Shown here in pieces: positions 11,178 to 18,928 of a stretch of 27,191 bases of DNA. The notes below the pieces were generated by a model. The model saw nothing but the letters and a program-made list of their open reading frames with translations. It had not been told where the DNA came from and made no database searches. The position numbers and the translations under genes were made by a program. This DNA comes from DATKBT01 sp035546295 (lineage in GTDB: Bacteria > Acidobacteriota > Thermoanaerobaculia > Multivoradales > Multivoraceae), in assembly GCA_035546295.1 (NCBI GenBank), contig DATKBT010000074.1, positions 1 to 27,191 of the forward strand, in the 5' to 3' direction. How positions within the stretch are numbered: position 1 is the first letter of the stretch; the number at the start of each line of letters is the position of its first letter.

Positions 11178-12938
11178 TCACGGCAGCACCATCTGCTCGG
11201 CGCGCGGACCGATGCGGGCGGACGCGCTTCCCATGCGCCGCGGCAGCGTGACCGCGATGCGCGTTCCCTCGCCCGGAGCGCTCTCGACCGCGATCTGCCC
11301 CCTGTGCTCCTCGATGACCCGATAAACGATCGCCATGCCGATGCCGCTGCCGTCGAAGAAGGACTTGAAAGGCTGGAACAGGTTCGACTGCTCCTCCTCC
11401 GTCATCCCCCTGCCGGTGTCGCAGAAGCGAATCGTATATCCGGGCTCGGTGGCTTGGCCCTCGATGACGAGCGATCCACCGTCGGGCATCGCGCGCAGCG
11501 CGTTCTGGGCGAGATTCCAGAACACCTGGCTGATGCCGTCGGGATCGCCGTCGATGCTCGCCGACGGCGGGTCGAGCCGGAGGTCCAGCTCGTGGTGCTC
11601 CTTGACCTCCTCGCTGTTGAGCAGCAGCTCGAAGTGCTCCTGGAGCAGAGCCGTCACCTCGAAACGCGACGAGCTGTGCTGCCGCGGCCGGGCGAAGGCG
11701 AGGAAGTCCTTGATCGTGCGGTCGAGGCGGCGGCTCTCCTTGAGCGTGATCGCCAGCAGCTTGCTCTGCGCCGTTCCCGGGGGTGCGCTGCGCTCGAGCA
11801 TCTGGACCGAGCCCGAGATCGCGGCCAGTGGGTTGCCGATCTCGTGGGCGAGGCTCGCGGCCATCTCGCCGATCGCGGCCATCCGATCCTGGAGCCGGAC
11901 CTGTTCGCGCAGGCGACGCCAATCCGTCAGGTCCTGGTAGATCACGGTGTGGCCGAGCTGCTCGCCTGCCGGGTCGCGCAGGTCGCCGATCGAGTAGCCG
12001 ATCCAACGGGTCTCGCCGCGCGTCACCAGCGGGGTCTCGTGCCGCAGCCGCTCGTCGCTCTCGCTGATCCGGCTGGAGCGCCACGCCGCCTGGCTGACCA
12101 GCCCGATGTCGAAGACGGAGCGACCGATGAGCTCCTCGGGCTTGGCACCGAGCAGCGCCAGGCCGACCCGGTTGACGCGCGTGATCACGCCGTCGCGATT
12201 GGTGGTCATCAGGCCCGAGTTCATCGACTCGACGACGTCGCGGTGGAAGGCCTCGAGCTCGGCGAGATCCTCGCTGGCCTCGTCCAGGTGGCGCTGGAGC
12301 AATGCGACGTCGCGCGCGAGAAACGACGTCATCATGGCGACTCCGTAGAAGCCGACGACGTGGACGATGAGCAGGTAGAAGAAGCGGCCGAGGCCGGGAG
12401 GCTCGACCTCGGCGCCCGCGATCGCCGTCCAGCCGAGCTGGCTGCCGGCGAGCAGCAGCCCGTAGAGCAGCGTCGCCAGAGTGGCGATCAGCACTCCGGC
12501 TCGCCGGCGCAACAGCGTTGCGGCGACGCTGATCACCACCAGATAGAGGATCGAGAACGGGCTGATCGCGCCTCCCGCCTCGCGCATGAGGAGCGTGATC
12601 AGCAGCAGGTCGCCCGAGAACTGGAGGTAGGCCTGGGTCGCTGGATTCGCGGGCGCACGCAGCCAGACGATCAGGTAGAGCAGGCTCGCCAGGTAGGTGA
12701 ACCCCGCGATCCGCAGCACCGAGGGGAAGGCGAGGCCGCCCTGGCCGCTGCTCAGGTCGAGCAGGAACGCCGGCAGCAGGACGCTGGTGATGACCACCAG
12801 GCGGATGCCGATCATCCACAGCAGCTGCCGTTCGATCCCCCGCGGCTCCATGCGCGAGCGCCTGCTCTCGCGCGTGGCGCGCGCGCCGCGCGCCGTCGCG
12901 GCTTCCGGCACTGTTGCGGGGCCTGCTCTCGTGGTCAT
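11178..12938 (-). CDS. pilS: PilS-type membrane sensor histidine kinase
   Basis: The 586-residue protein has an N-terminal block of about five or six membrane helices (about residues 40-200), a PAS domain (VVESMNSGLMTTNRDGVITRVN and following, about 235-330), a dimerisation/phosphoacceptor domain with SLAHEIGNPLAAISG (His365) and a catalytic ATP-binding domain with N box NLAQNALRAM, G1 DTGRGM and FQPF with GSGIGMAIV. The FQPFKSFFDGSGIG segment is typical of PilS. It should phosphorylate the neighbouring PilR. ATG 12938 has AAGGAG directly touching it, which is too close for a normal ribosome site; translation may instead be coupled to a small upstream frame (see findings), or start at ATG 12851 (MEPRGIERQ). 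It is separated from pilC by 235 bp, so it may have its own promoter. Confidence 0.92.
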   Translation of the reverse strand: MTTRAGPATVPEAATARGARATRESRRSRMEPRGIERQLLWMIGIRLVVITSVLLPAFLLDLSSGQGGLAFPSVLRIAGFTYLASLLYLIVWLRAPANPATQAYLQFSGDLLLITLLMREAGGAISPFSILYLVVISVAATLLRRRAGVLIATLATLLYGLLLAGSQLGWTAIAGAEVEPPGLGRFFYLLIVHVVGFYGVAMMTSFLARDVALLQRHLDEASEDLAELEAFHRDVVESMNSGLMTTNRDGVITRVNRVGLALLGAKPEELIGRSVFDIGLVSQAAWRSSRISESDERLRHETPLVTRGETRWIGYSIGDLRDPAGEQLGHTVIYQDLTDWRRLREQVRLQDRMAAIGEMAASLAHEIGNPLAAISGSVQMLERSAPPGTAQSKLLAITLKESRRLDRTIKDFLAFARPRQHSSSRFEVTALLQEHFELLLNSEEVKEHHELDLRLDPPSASIDGDPDGISQVFWNLAQNALRAMPDGGSLVIEGQATEPGYTIRFCDTGRGMTEEEQSNLFQPFKSFFDGSGIGMAIVYRVIEEHRGQIAVESAPGEGTRIAVTLPRRMGSASARIGPRAEQMVLP

Positions 12939-13060
12939 CTCCTTCGGGGCATCCTGCGTTGATCGCCCGCGCGGCAGACGCGGCCGGTGGGGGCCGCCGC
13001 GAGATCCATCGGGGTCGCGAGCTCGAACCCGCCGAGGTCAGCCCCGGTCCCGGAACCGCC

Positions 13061-13078
13061 CCCGATCGATAGATCGGG
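13061..13078. other. Stem-loop in the pilC-pilS gap
   Basis: CCCGATC (13061-13067) pairs with GATCGGG (13072-13078) around GATA, within a stretch dense in GATC. The surrounding 235-bp gap (12939-13173) otherwise holds only the terminator-like stem at 13152-13172 and one doubtful small reading frame. It could be an operator or terminator. Confidence 0.3.
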
Positions 13079-13151
13079 CCTGATCGGCAGATCGGCCGCG
13101 ATCGGCCTTCGAGCGGAGCGGAAACTCACGACGATCTCGGTCTGTCGTCGC

Positions 13152-13172
13152 CGCTGCGGATCGGCCGCAGCG
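13152..13172 (-). terminator. Hairpin directly after pilC
   Basis: CGCTGCGG (13152-13159) and CCGCAGCG (13165-13172) form an 8-bp perfect stem around ATCGG, one base past the pilC stop on the minus strand. There is no T tract. It may separate pilTC from pilSR expression. Confidence 0.5.
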
Positions 13173-13173
13173 C

Positions 13174-14379
13174 TCAGCCGATCTGCTGGAGGATGGAGTA
13201 CATCGGCAGGTACATCGCGGTCACGATGGTGCCGATCACGGCGCCCAGGATCACGATCATCACCGGCTCGAGCAGCTTCATCAGGCCGGCGACCGCCGTG
13301 TCGACCTCGTCCTCGTAGAAGTCCGCGATCTTCGACAGCATCTGGTCGAGCGCACCGGTCTGCTCGCCGACGTTGATCATCTGGCAGACCATGGCCGGGA
13401 AGATCTGGGTGGCGGCCAGCGGCTCGCTGATCGTCTTGCCCTCCTCGACCTGGCGCCGGACCGACATGATGGCGTCCTCGACGATGGCGTTGCCGGAAGT
13501 CTTCGCCGTGATCTCGAGACCCTCGAGGATGGGAACGCCGGAGGCGGTGAGCGTGGAGAGGGTCCGGCAGAAGCGGGCGACTGCGATCTTGAGCAAGAGA
13601 TTGCCGATCACGGGGATCTTGATCAGGGCCTTGTCGATGATCCGGCGACCGCGGTGGGTCTTGTGCCAGCGGTTGACCCCGATCGAGACGAGCACGATAC
13701 CGATCAGGATGAACGGGCTGTAGCGGCCGACGAAGTTGCTGGCGTCGACCACCACTCGCGTCAGCCACGGGAGCTGCGCGCCCAGCCCGGCGAACATCTG
13801 CGCGAACACCGGGATGACCCGCCACAGGATGATGTAGACGACGCCGACCGCGATCACGATCACGGCGGCCGGATACATGAGCGCCGAGCGCACCTGGGCG
13901 CGCAGGGCGACCACCTTCTCGATGTAGGTGGCGAGGCGGCGAAGGATCACGTCGAGGATACCGCCGGCCTCGCCGGCCGCGATCATGCTGGTGTAGAGGT
14001 TGTCGAAGGCCTTGGGGTGGCGCTTCATCGCGTCGGCCAGCGACGAGCCCGACTCGACGTCGGTGCGCACGGTCGTGATGATCTCGGAGAAGGTGCGGCT
14101 CTCCTCCTGGTCGCCCAGGATCTCGAGACACTGCACCAGCGGCAGGCCGGCGTCGAGCATGACCGAGAACTGGCGGGTGAAGATCGCGATCGACTTCGCC
14201 GGGACCCTGAGCGGGATCTTGGGGATCAGCGGGATCTGGCGCTTGCGCTCGCGGATCCAGGTGACCTGGATCTGCTGGCGGCGCAGCGCGGCGACTGCCG
14301 CGTCGCGGCTGTCGGCGAGCATCACGCCCTCTTGGGCCGAGCCCTGCCGATTGCGGCCTTTCCAAGTGAAGTTGGGCAT
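13174..14379 (-). CDS. pilC: Type IV pilus inner-membrane platform protein PilC
   Basis: The 401-residue protein is a full-length PilC/GspF platform component. It has two cytoplasmic T2SSF domains of similar pattern: FTRQFSVMLDAGLPLVQCLEIL (about 67-88) with MIAAGEAGGILD, and FCRTLSTLTASGVPILEGLEI (about 270) with MINVGEQTGALDQ. Three membrane segments are visible, near 170-195, 220-245 and 370-395. The N-terminal FTWKGRNRQG is the usual opening. PilC sits under the pilus and couples the PilB and PilT motors to pilin assembly and removal. It starts only three bases after pilT ends, so the two are co-transcribed and probably translationally linked. A hairpin abuts the stop codon. Confidence 0.96.
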   Translation of the reverse strand: MPNFTWKGRNRQGSAQEGVMLADSRDAAVAALRRQQIQVTWIRERKRQIPLIPKIPLRVPAKSIAIFTRQFSVMLDAGLPLVQCLEILGDQEESRTFSEIITTVRTDVESGSSLADAMKRHPKAFDNLYTSMIAAGEAGGILDVILRRLATYIEKVVALRAQVRSALMYPAAVIVIAVGVVYIILWRVIPVFAQMFAGLGAQLPWLTRVVVDASNFVGRYSPFILIGIVLVSIGVNRWHKTHRGRRIIDKALIKIPVIGNLLLKIAVARFCRTLSTLTASGVPILEGLEITAKTSGNAIVEDAIMSVRRQVEEGKTISEPLAATQIFPAMVCQMINVGEQTGALDQMLSKIADFYEDEVDTAVAGLMKLLEPVMIVILGAVIGTIVTAMYLPMYSILQQIG

Positions 14380-14382
14380 GAC

Positions 14383-15504
<1,122 letters not shown>

Positions 15505-15608
15505 GGGATGCTCTCCGCGGTGGGCCGCGCCGGCAGTCTCGGATCGGGCTCTCGACGGGTCGGTCGAGTTCTCAGAGGTGCCTCCGGGGCTTTCGAATTG
15601 AGTTCAAG

Positions 15609-15614
15609 TGTATA
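15609..15614 (-). promoter_or_regulatory. Possible pilT promoter -10
   Basis: On the minus strand TATACA sits in the most AT-rich patch of the gap between the lipoprotein gene and pilT (about 15595-15630). It would give a leader of about 100 bases. No convincing -35 and no sigma-54 -24/-12 pair is present. Confidence 0.35.
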
Positions 15615-15650
15615 GAAAGCAAAGAGTTTGAGCGAGCGGGCAGGCATCGT

Positions 15651-16328
15651 TCACGGCTCGGCCGCCGCCTCCCCTGGGTCGGTCGGCTCCCCGACGCCTG
15701 TCGACCCCCCGACGTCTGTCGACTCCATCTCGGCGACCAGCTCCAGCAGGCTCTGCACCCGCTCGCTCGAGTCCTCGCCCGCCGGGTAGACGTAGCTGAG
15801 CGACACCATCCGGTTGGCGCTCGGGTGAACGACGAAGACCGCGGTCTCCTCCATCGGCTGGCCGTCGCGCGTGAAGCGACCCCGGGCATAAGCGCCCGGC
15901 CCCGAGGGCGTGACCAGCCTCTGGGCGCCGCGGAACTCGCCCCCCTCGAGCGACTCGAACCGCGCCTGTTGAGCCGTCGCGTCCGCCACCGGGTCGAGAC
16001 CGAAGTCGCTCGGCTCGCCGGCCTCGACGGTCATCGTGCCGGCGCCCTCGAGCACCAGGCGACTCCCGTTCTCGACCACCGAAAAGCCCGCCGGCAGTCT
16101 GACGAAGCGCAGGCCCAGCTCCTCGACCACCACCGGCTCGTTGGCGGGCTCCTCCTCGTCGCCGCCCCCGCAGGCCAGGCCGAGCAGGGCGAGCGGAACG
16201 ATCAGGCCGCCGAGGATCCGCGGCAGGCGCGCGCGGAGGATCCGTGGCAGGCTGGAGAAGCCACGGAAGCCAGAGAAGGTCGCAATGAATCGAGTCGCAA
16301 TGAATCGACCAGCGTCGGATGAGCGCAT
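15651..16328 (-). CDS. Lipoprotein of unknown function
   Basis: The 225-residue product has a long N-terminal region, a hydrophobic segment (ILGGLIVPLALLGLAC) ending in a lipobox LGLAC, and an acidic linker (GGGDEEEPANEP). The following domain begins LGLRFVRLPAGFSVVENG, continues with a possible sheet region (GAGTMTVEAGEPSDFG, GPGAYARGRFT) and a segment MVSLSYVYPAGED. The tail is rich in Gly, Thr, Asp and Pro. The opening LRF..LPAGF resembles the lipoprotein at 2643-3230, again suggesting a PsbP/DcrB-like fold, but I cannot assign a function. ATG 16328 is the only in-frame ATG, and it yields an N-terminus with a duplicated RFIAT peptide and a near-duplicate PRIL segment, produced by short direct repeats. 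The cleavage site lies about 50 residues in, which is long for a signal peptide. Confidence 0.75.
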   Translation of the reverse strand: MRSSDAGRFIATRFIATFSGFRGFSSLPRILRARLPRILGGLIVPLALLGLACGGGDEEEPANEPVVVEELGLRFVRLPAGFSVVENGSRLVLEGAGTMTVEAGEPSDFGLDPVADATAQQARFESLEGGEFRGAQRLVTPSGPGAYARGRFTRDGQPMEETAVFVVHPSANRMVSLSYVYPAGEDSSERVQSLLELVAEMESTDVGGSTGVGEPTDPGEAAAEP

Positions 16329-16359
16329 AGCGATGGGTCTTTGAGTCGGGGAAGGACCG

Positions 16360-16365
16360 AGTGTA
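16360..16365 (-). promoter_or_regulatory. -10 element of the lipoprotein gene
   Basis: TACACT on the minus strand (16365 to 16360) resembles the -10 consensus and would start transcription near 16353, 25 bases before ATG 16328. The -35 region is not recognisable. Confidence 0.35.
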
Positions 16366-16442
16366 TCGGGACGCGGGCCCGGGTGCTAGCGGCAGCGCGT
16401 CCGAGCTCGCGCAGAGGGGTCGCCGGGCCGCGAAGCGGTACC

Positions 16443-16463
16443 CCGCCGGGCGTTGCCCGGCGG
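16443..16463. promoter_or_regulatory. Strong inverted repeat beside the asnB-like operon promoter
   Basis: CCGCCGGGC (16443-16451) and GCCCGGCGG (16455-16463) form a 9-bp perfect inverted repeat around GTT. It ends four bases before the -10-like TAGACT at 16468, so it occupies the spacer/-35 zone, where an operator would lie. It could alternatively be a terminator for read-through transcription. Confidence 0.45.
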
Positions 16464-16467
16464 CGGG

Positions 16468-16503
16468 TAGACTCTGGGTTCGCCCGGGGCTCTCCCAGCC
16501 CCG
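16468..16503 (+). promoter_or_regulatory. -10 element and leader hairpin of the asnB-like operon
   Basis: TAGACT at 16468-16473 is identical to the -10 of the tRNA-Ala promoter and predicts a start near 16480 with a 44-base leader. In the leader, CGGGGCT (16485-16491) pairs with AGCCCCG (16497-16503) around CTCCC, ending about 12 bases before the GGAGGAG ribosome site. The stem could affect initiation. Confidence 0.4.
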
Positions 16504-16523
16504 ACCGCCCGCGCGGAGGAGCC

Positions 16524-17882
16524 ATGCTACGACCGATCGCTCGTGTCCTCGACCTCGTCCCCGATGACCGCCAGCACCTCTACCAGCACACTCCGGAGCA
16601 GGCGCGCGAGATCCTGCGCAGCGAGCAGCCCGAGCGCCTGCTCGACGTCGAGGGCTCGTTCGCGCTGACCGCCCGGGTCGAGGAGCGCGTGCTGATGGCG
16701 CGCAGCCTCGACCGGCCGCTGCGCTACTTCCTCGCCAAGGAGAAGGAAGGCCCGATGCTGGTCGTCGCCGAGCGCATCGACGAGATCCACCGCCGGCTCG
16801 AGGAGGCGGGCTACGGCTCGCAGTTCCACCCCACCTACACGCGGATGGTGCCCGCGCACCACGTGACCTCGCTGCGCCTGATCGGCTGCCCCGATCCCAA
16901 CCCCGTCCATCGCCGCTTCTTCGATCCGCCGCTGGCGAGCCTGCCGCCCGACCTCGACGTGATCGGCGAGCGCTACGTCGCCGCGCTGCTGCTCGAGGTG
17001 CGCCGCTGGCTCGAAGCCGAGGCGCGAGCCGCGGAGGAGCAGGGGCACGGCGCGGCGCCGGCGCCGCTGGGGGTGTGCTTCTCGGGCGGGATCGACAGCG
17101 GTGCGGTGCTGCTGGCCGTCTACCACACGCTGCTCGGCCTCGGTCAGTCTCCCTCCCGGCTCAAGGCGTTCACCCTGCGGGTCGGCGACGGCGGCGAGGA
17201 CGTCGCCCAGGCCCGCGAGTTCCTGCGCCGCACCGGCCTCGAGATGCTGGGCGAGGAGATCGCACGGCCGGTCGAGGCGGTGGATCCGTTCCGGGCGATC
17301 GACGTGATCGAGGACTACAAGCCGCTCGACGTCGAGTGCGCGGCAGTCGGCATTGCCCTGCTCGAGGGGATCCGCGAACGGTACCCCGAGTGGCGGCTGC
17401 TGATCGACGGCGACGGCGGCGACGAGAACTTGAAGGACTACCCGATCGAGGAGAACGCCGAGCTGACCATCAGGAGCGTGGTCTCCAACCAGATGCTCTA
17501 CCAGGAGGGTTGGGGGGTCGACGCGATCAAGCACTCGCTCACCTACAGCGGCGGGCAGAGCCGGGGCTGCGTGCGCACCTTCGCCCCCGCGAACCGGCTC
17601 GGCTTCGTGGGCTTCAGCCCCTTCACGCGTCCTGCCGTGATCGCGGTCGCCGAGGCGATTCCGTTCGACCGCCTCACCCAGGGCTCGAACGAGCGGCTGT
17701 ACCCCCTCAAGGGCGAGGTGATGCGTCGCGGCTTCCGGCGCCTGCTCGGCGTCGAGATGCCGATCTTCGAGAAGCGCCGCTTCCAGCACGGCGCGACCCC
17801 GGGGGCCGAGCTCGAGCGTCTCTTCGCGGTGCCGCCCGAGCGCTACCGTCAGCACTTCCTGGCCCGCTACGCGGGCACCTAG
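16524..17882 (+). CDS. Asparagine-synthase-like ATP-dependent ligase, no glutaminase Cys
   Basis: The 452-residue protein has a C-terminal asparagine synthase (PP-loop ATP pyrophosphatase) domain with SGGIDS at 187-192 and the second nucleotide/Mg motif LLIDGDGGDENLKDYP near 292-307. The N-terminal 130 residues look like a decayed class II glutamine amidotransferase fold (DVEGSFALTARVEERVLMAR), but residue 2 is Leu and no N-terminal Cys exists, so glutamine hydrolysis is not expected. Such enzymes adenylate a carboxylate and form an amide or peptide bond with ammonia or an amine, as in beta-lactam synthetase or lasso peptide cyclase. ATG 16524 follows a perfect GGAGGAG. It is first in an operon with a radical SAM enzyme and a flavoprotein, so a biosynthetic rather than housekeeping role is likely. 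The substrate is unknown. Confidence 0.85.
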   Translation: MLRPIARVLDLVPDDRQHLYQHTPEQAREILRSEQPERLLDVEGSFALTARVEERVLMARSLDRPLRYFLAKEKEGPMLVVAERIDEIHRRLEEAGYGSQFHPTYTRMVPAHHVTSLRLIGCPDPNPVHRRFFDPPLASLPPDLDVIGERYVAALLLEVRRWLEAEARAAEEQGHGAAPAPLGVCFSGGIDSGAVLLAVYHTLLGLGQSPSRLKAFTLRVGDGGEDVAQAREFLRRTGLEMLGEEIARPVEAVDPFRAIDVIEDYKPLDVECAAVGIALLEGIRERYPEWRLLIDGDGGDENLKDYPIEENAELTIRSVVSNQMLYQEGWGVDAIKHSLTYSGGQSRGCVRTFAPANRLGFVGFSPFTRPAVIAVAEAIPFDRLTQGSNERLYPLKGEVMRRGFRRLLGVEMPIFEKRRFQHGATPGAELERLFAVPPERYRQHFLARYAGT

Positions 17883-17911
17883 GAGCGCGACGGGGCTGCG
17901 GCCTGAAGTGA

Positions 17912-18928
17912 ATGAACGACGAGGACCGTCGCATCCGATCGCTCCGTCCGCCGCTCGAGCGACCGCAGCGCCTGGACCGCCCGCTCGGCGTGGTCGTCGA
18001 GGAGGAGCGGACGCCGCGAGGCAGCGTCCGCTCGGCCACGGTCTTCCTGGCGGGCGCCGAGTGCCCGTTCACGTGCGCCTTCTGCGACCTCTGGCGCCAC
18101 ACGATCATCGGACCGACGCCGGCGGGGGCGCTGCCGGCGCAGCTCGAGATCGCCTCGAGGAGGTTGGAGGAGCTGGAGCACGAGGAGCAGGAGGCCTGCG
18201 AGCCGGCCGCGTCCCGCTCGTGCTCGGCGGCCGTCGAGCAGCTCAAGCTCTACAACGCGAGCAACTTCTTCGAGCCGCGCGCCGTCCCCGACGTCGATCG
18301 CGAGGCGATCCTCGCGCGGATCCGGCGCTTCGAGCGCGTCGTGGTCGAGAGCCATCCTCGCCTGCTCGGCGAGCGCGCGGCCTGGTGGGCGGACCGGCTC
18401 GGTTCGCGTCTGGAGGTCGCGATCGGCCTCGAGACCGTTCACCCGGAGGCCTTTGCGCGCCTCAACAAGGGCGCGCGGCTCGATAACGTGGAGCGCGCGG
18501 CCGGGCGGCTCGAGGCGCTCGGCCTCGGCCTTCGCTGCTTCGTCCTGATCGGCGTCCCCCGCGTCGCCGCGCCCGATCAAGTCGAGTGGGTGCGGCGGAC
18601 GGTGCAGCACGCCGCTTCCTTGGGCGCTCGGGTGACCTCGCTGATCCCGGTGCGCGGCGGCAACGGGGAGCTCGAGCGCCTGCGGGCCGAGGGCGCCTGG
18701 CGCCCGCCCGACCTGGGCCTGGTCGAGGACGCTCTCGACGCTGCTCTGGTGTGGGACCGCGGCGACGAAGGCGGGATGACGGTCCAGGCGGACCCCTGGG
18801 ATCTCGAGCGGCTGGCGGTCTGCGGGGGGTGCGCCTCGGCGCGCCTCGAGCGGCTGCGCCGGATCAACCGGACCGGCCTGCCGGCGCCCAGGATCGAGTG
18901 CCGGTCCTGCGGAGCGGGCAGCGGGTGA
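17912..18928 (+). CDS. Radical SAM enzyme with C-terminal Cys cluster
   Basis: This 338-residue protein has the radical SAM signature CX3CX2C at Cys51, 55 and 58 (ECPFTCAFCDLW), which binds the [4Fe-4S] cluster and SAM. Further TIM-barrel features include LYNASNFFEP, VVVESHPRL, EVAIGLETV and RCFVLIGVPR. The pattern resembles the Elp3-like/TIGR01210 side of the superfamily, but I cannot name a reaction. At the C-terminus two CXXC pairs (304/307 and 330/333) could bind zinc or a second Fe-S cluster. An insertion of about 40 residues rich in Glu (EIASRRLEELEHEEQEACEP) separates the cluster loop from the barrel. It begins 29 bases after the asnB-like gene and ends in a GTGA overlap with the flavoprotein gene, so all three are co-expressed. 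Confidence 0.88.
   Translation: MNDEDRRIRSLRPPLERPQRLDRPLGVVVEEERTPRGSVRSATVFLAGAECPFTCAFCDLWRHTIIGPTPAGALPAQLEIASRRLEELEHEEQEACEPAASRSCSAAVEQLKLYNASNFFEPRAVPDVDREAILARIRRFERVVVESHPRLLGERAAWWADRLGSRLEVAIGLETVHPEAFARLNKGARLDNVERAAGRLEALGLGLRCFVLIGVPRVAAPDQVEWVRRTVQHAASLGARVTSLIPVRGGNGELERLRAEGAWRPPDLGLVEDALDAALVWDRGDEGGMTVQADPWDLERLAVCGGCASARLERLRRINRTGLPAPRIECRSCGAGSG

Noticed and set aside
10890..12962. 690-codon plus-strand frame across pilR and pilS
   Set aside because: It is a shadow of two well-supported minus-strand genes and lacks any domain.
15595..15640. Sigma-54 promoter for pilT
   Set aside because: TTGC is present on the minus strand but there is no GG at the -24 position.
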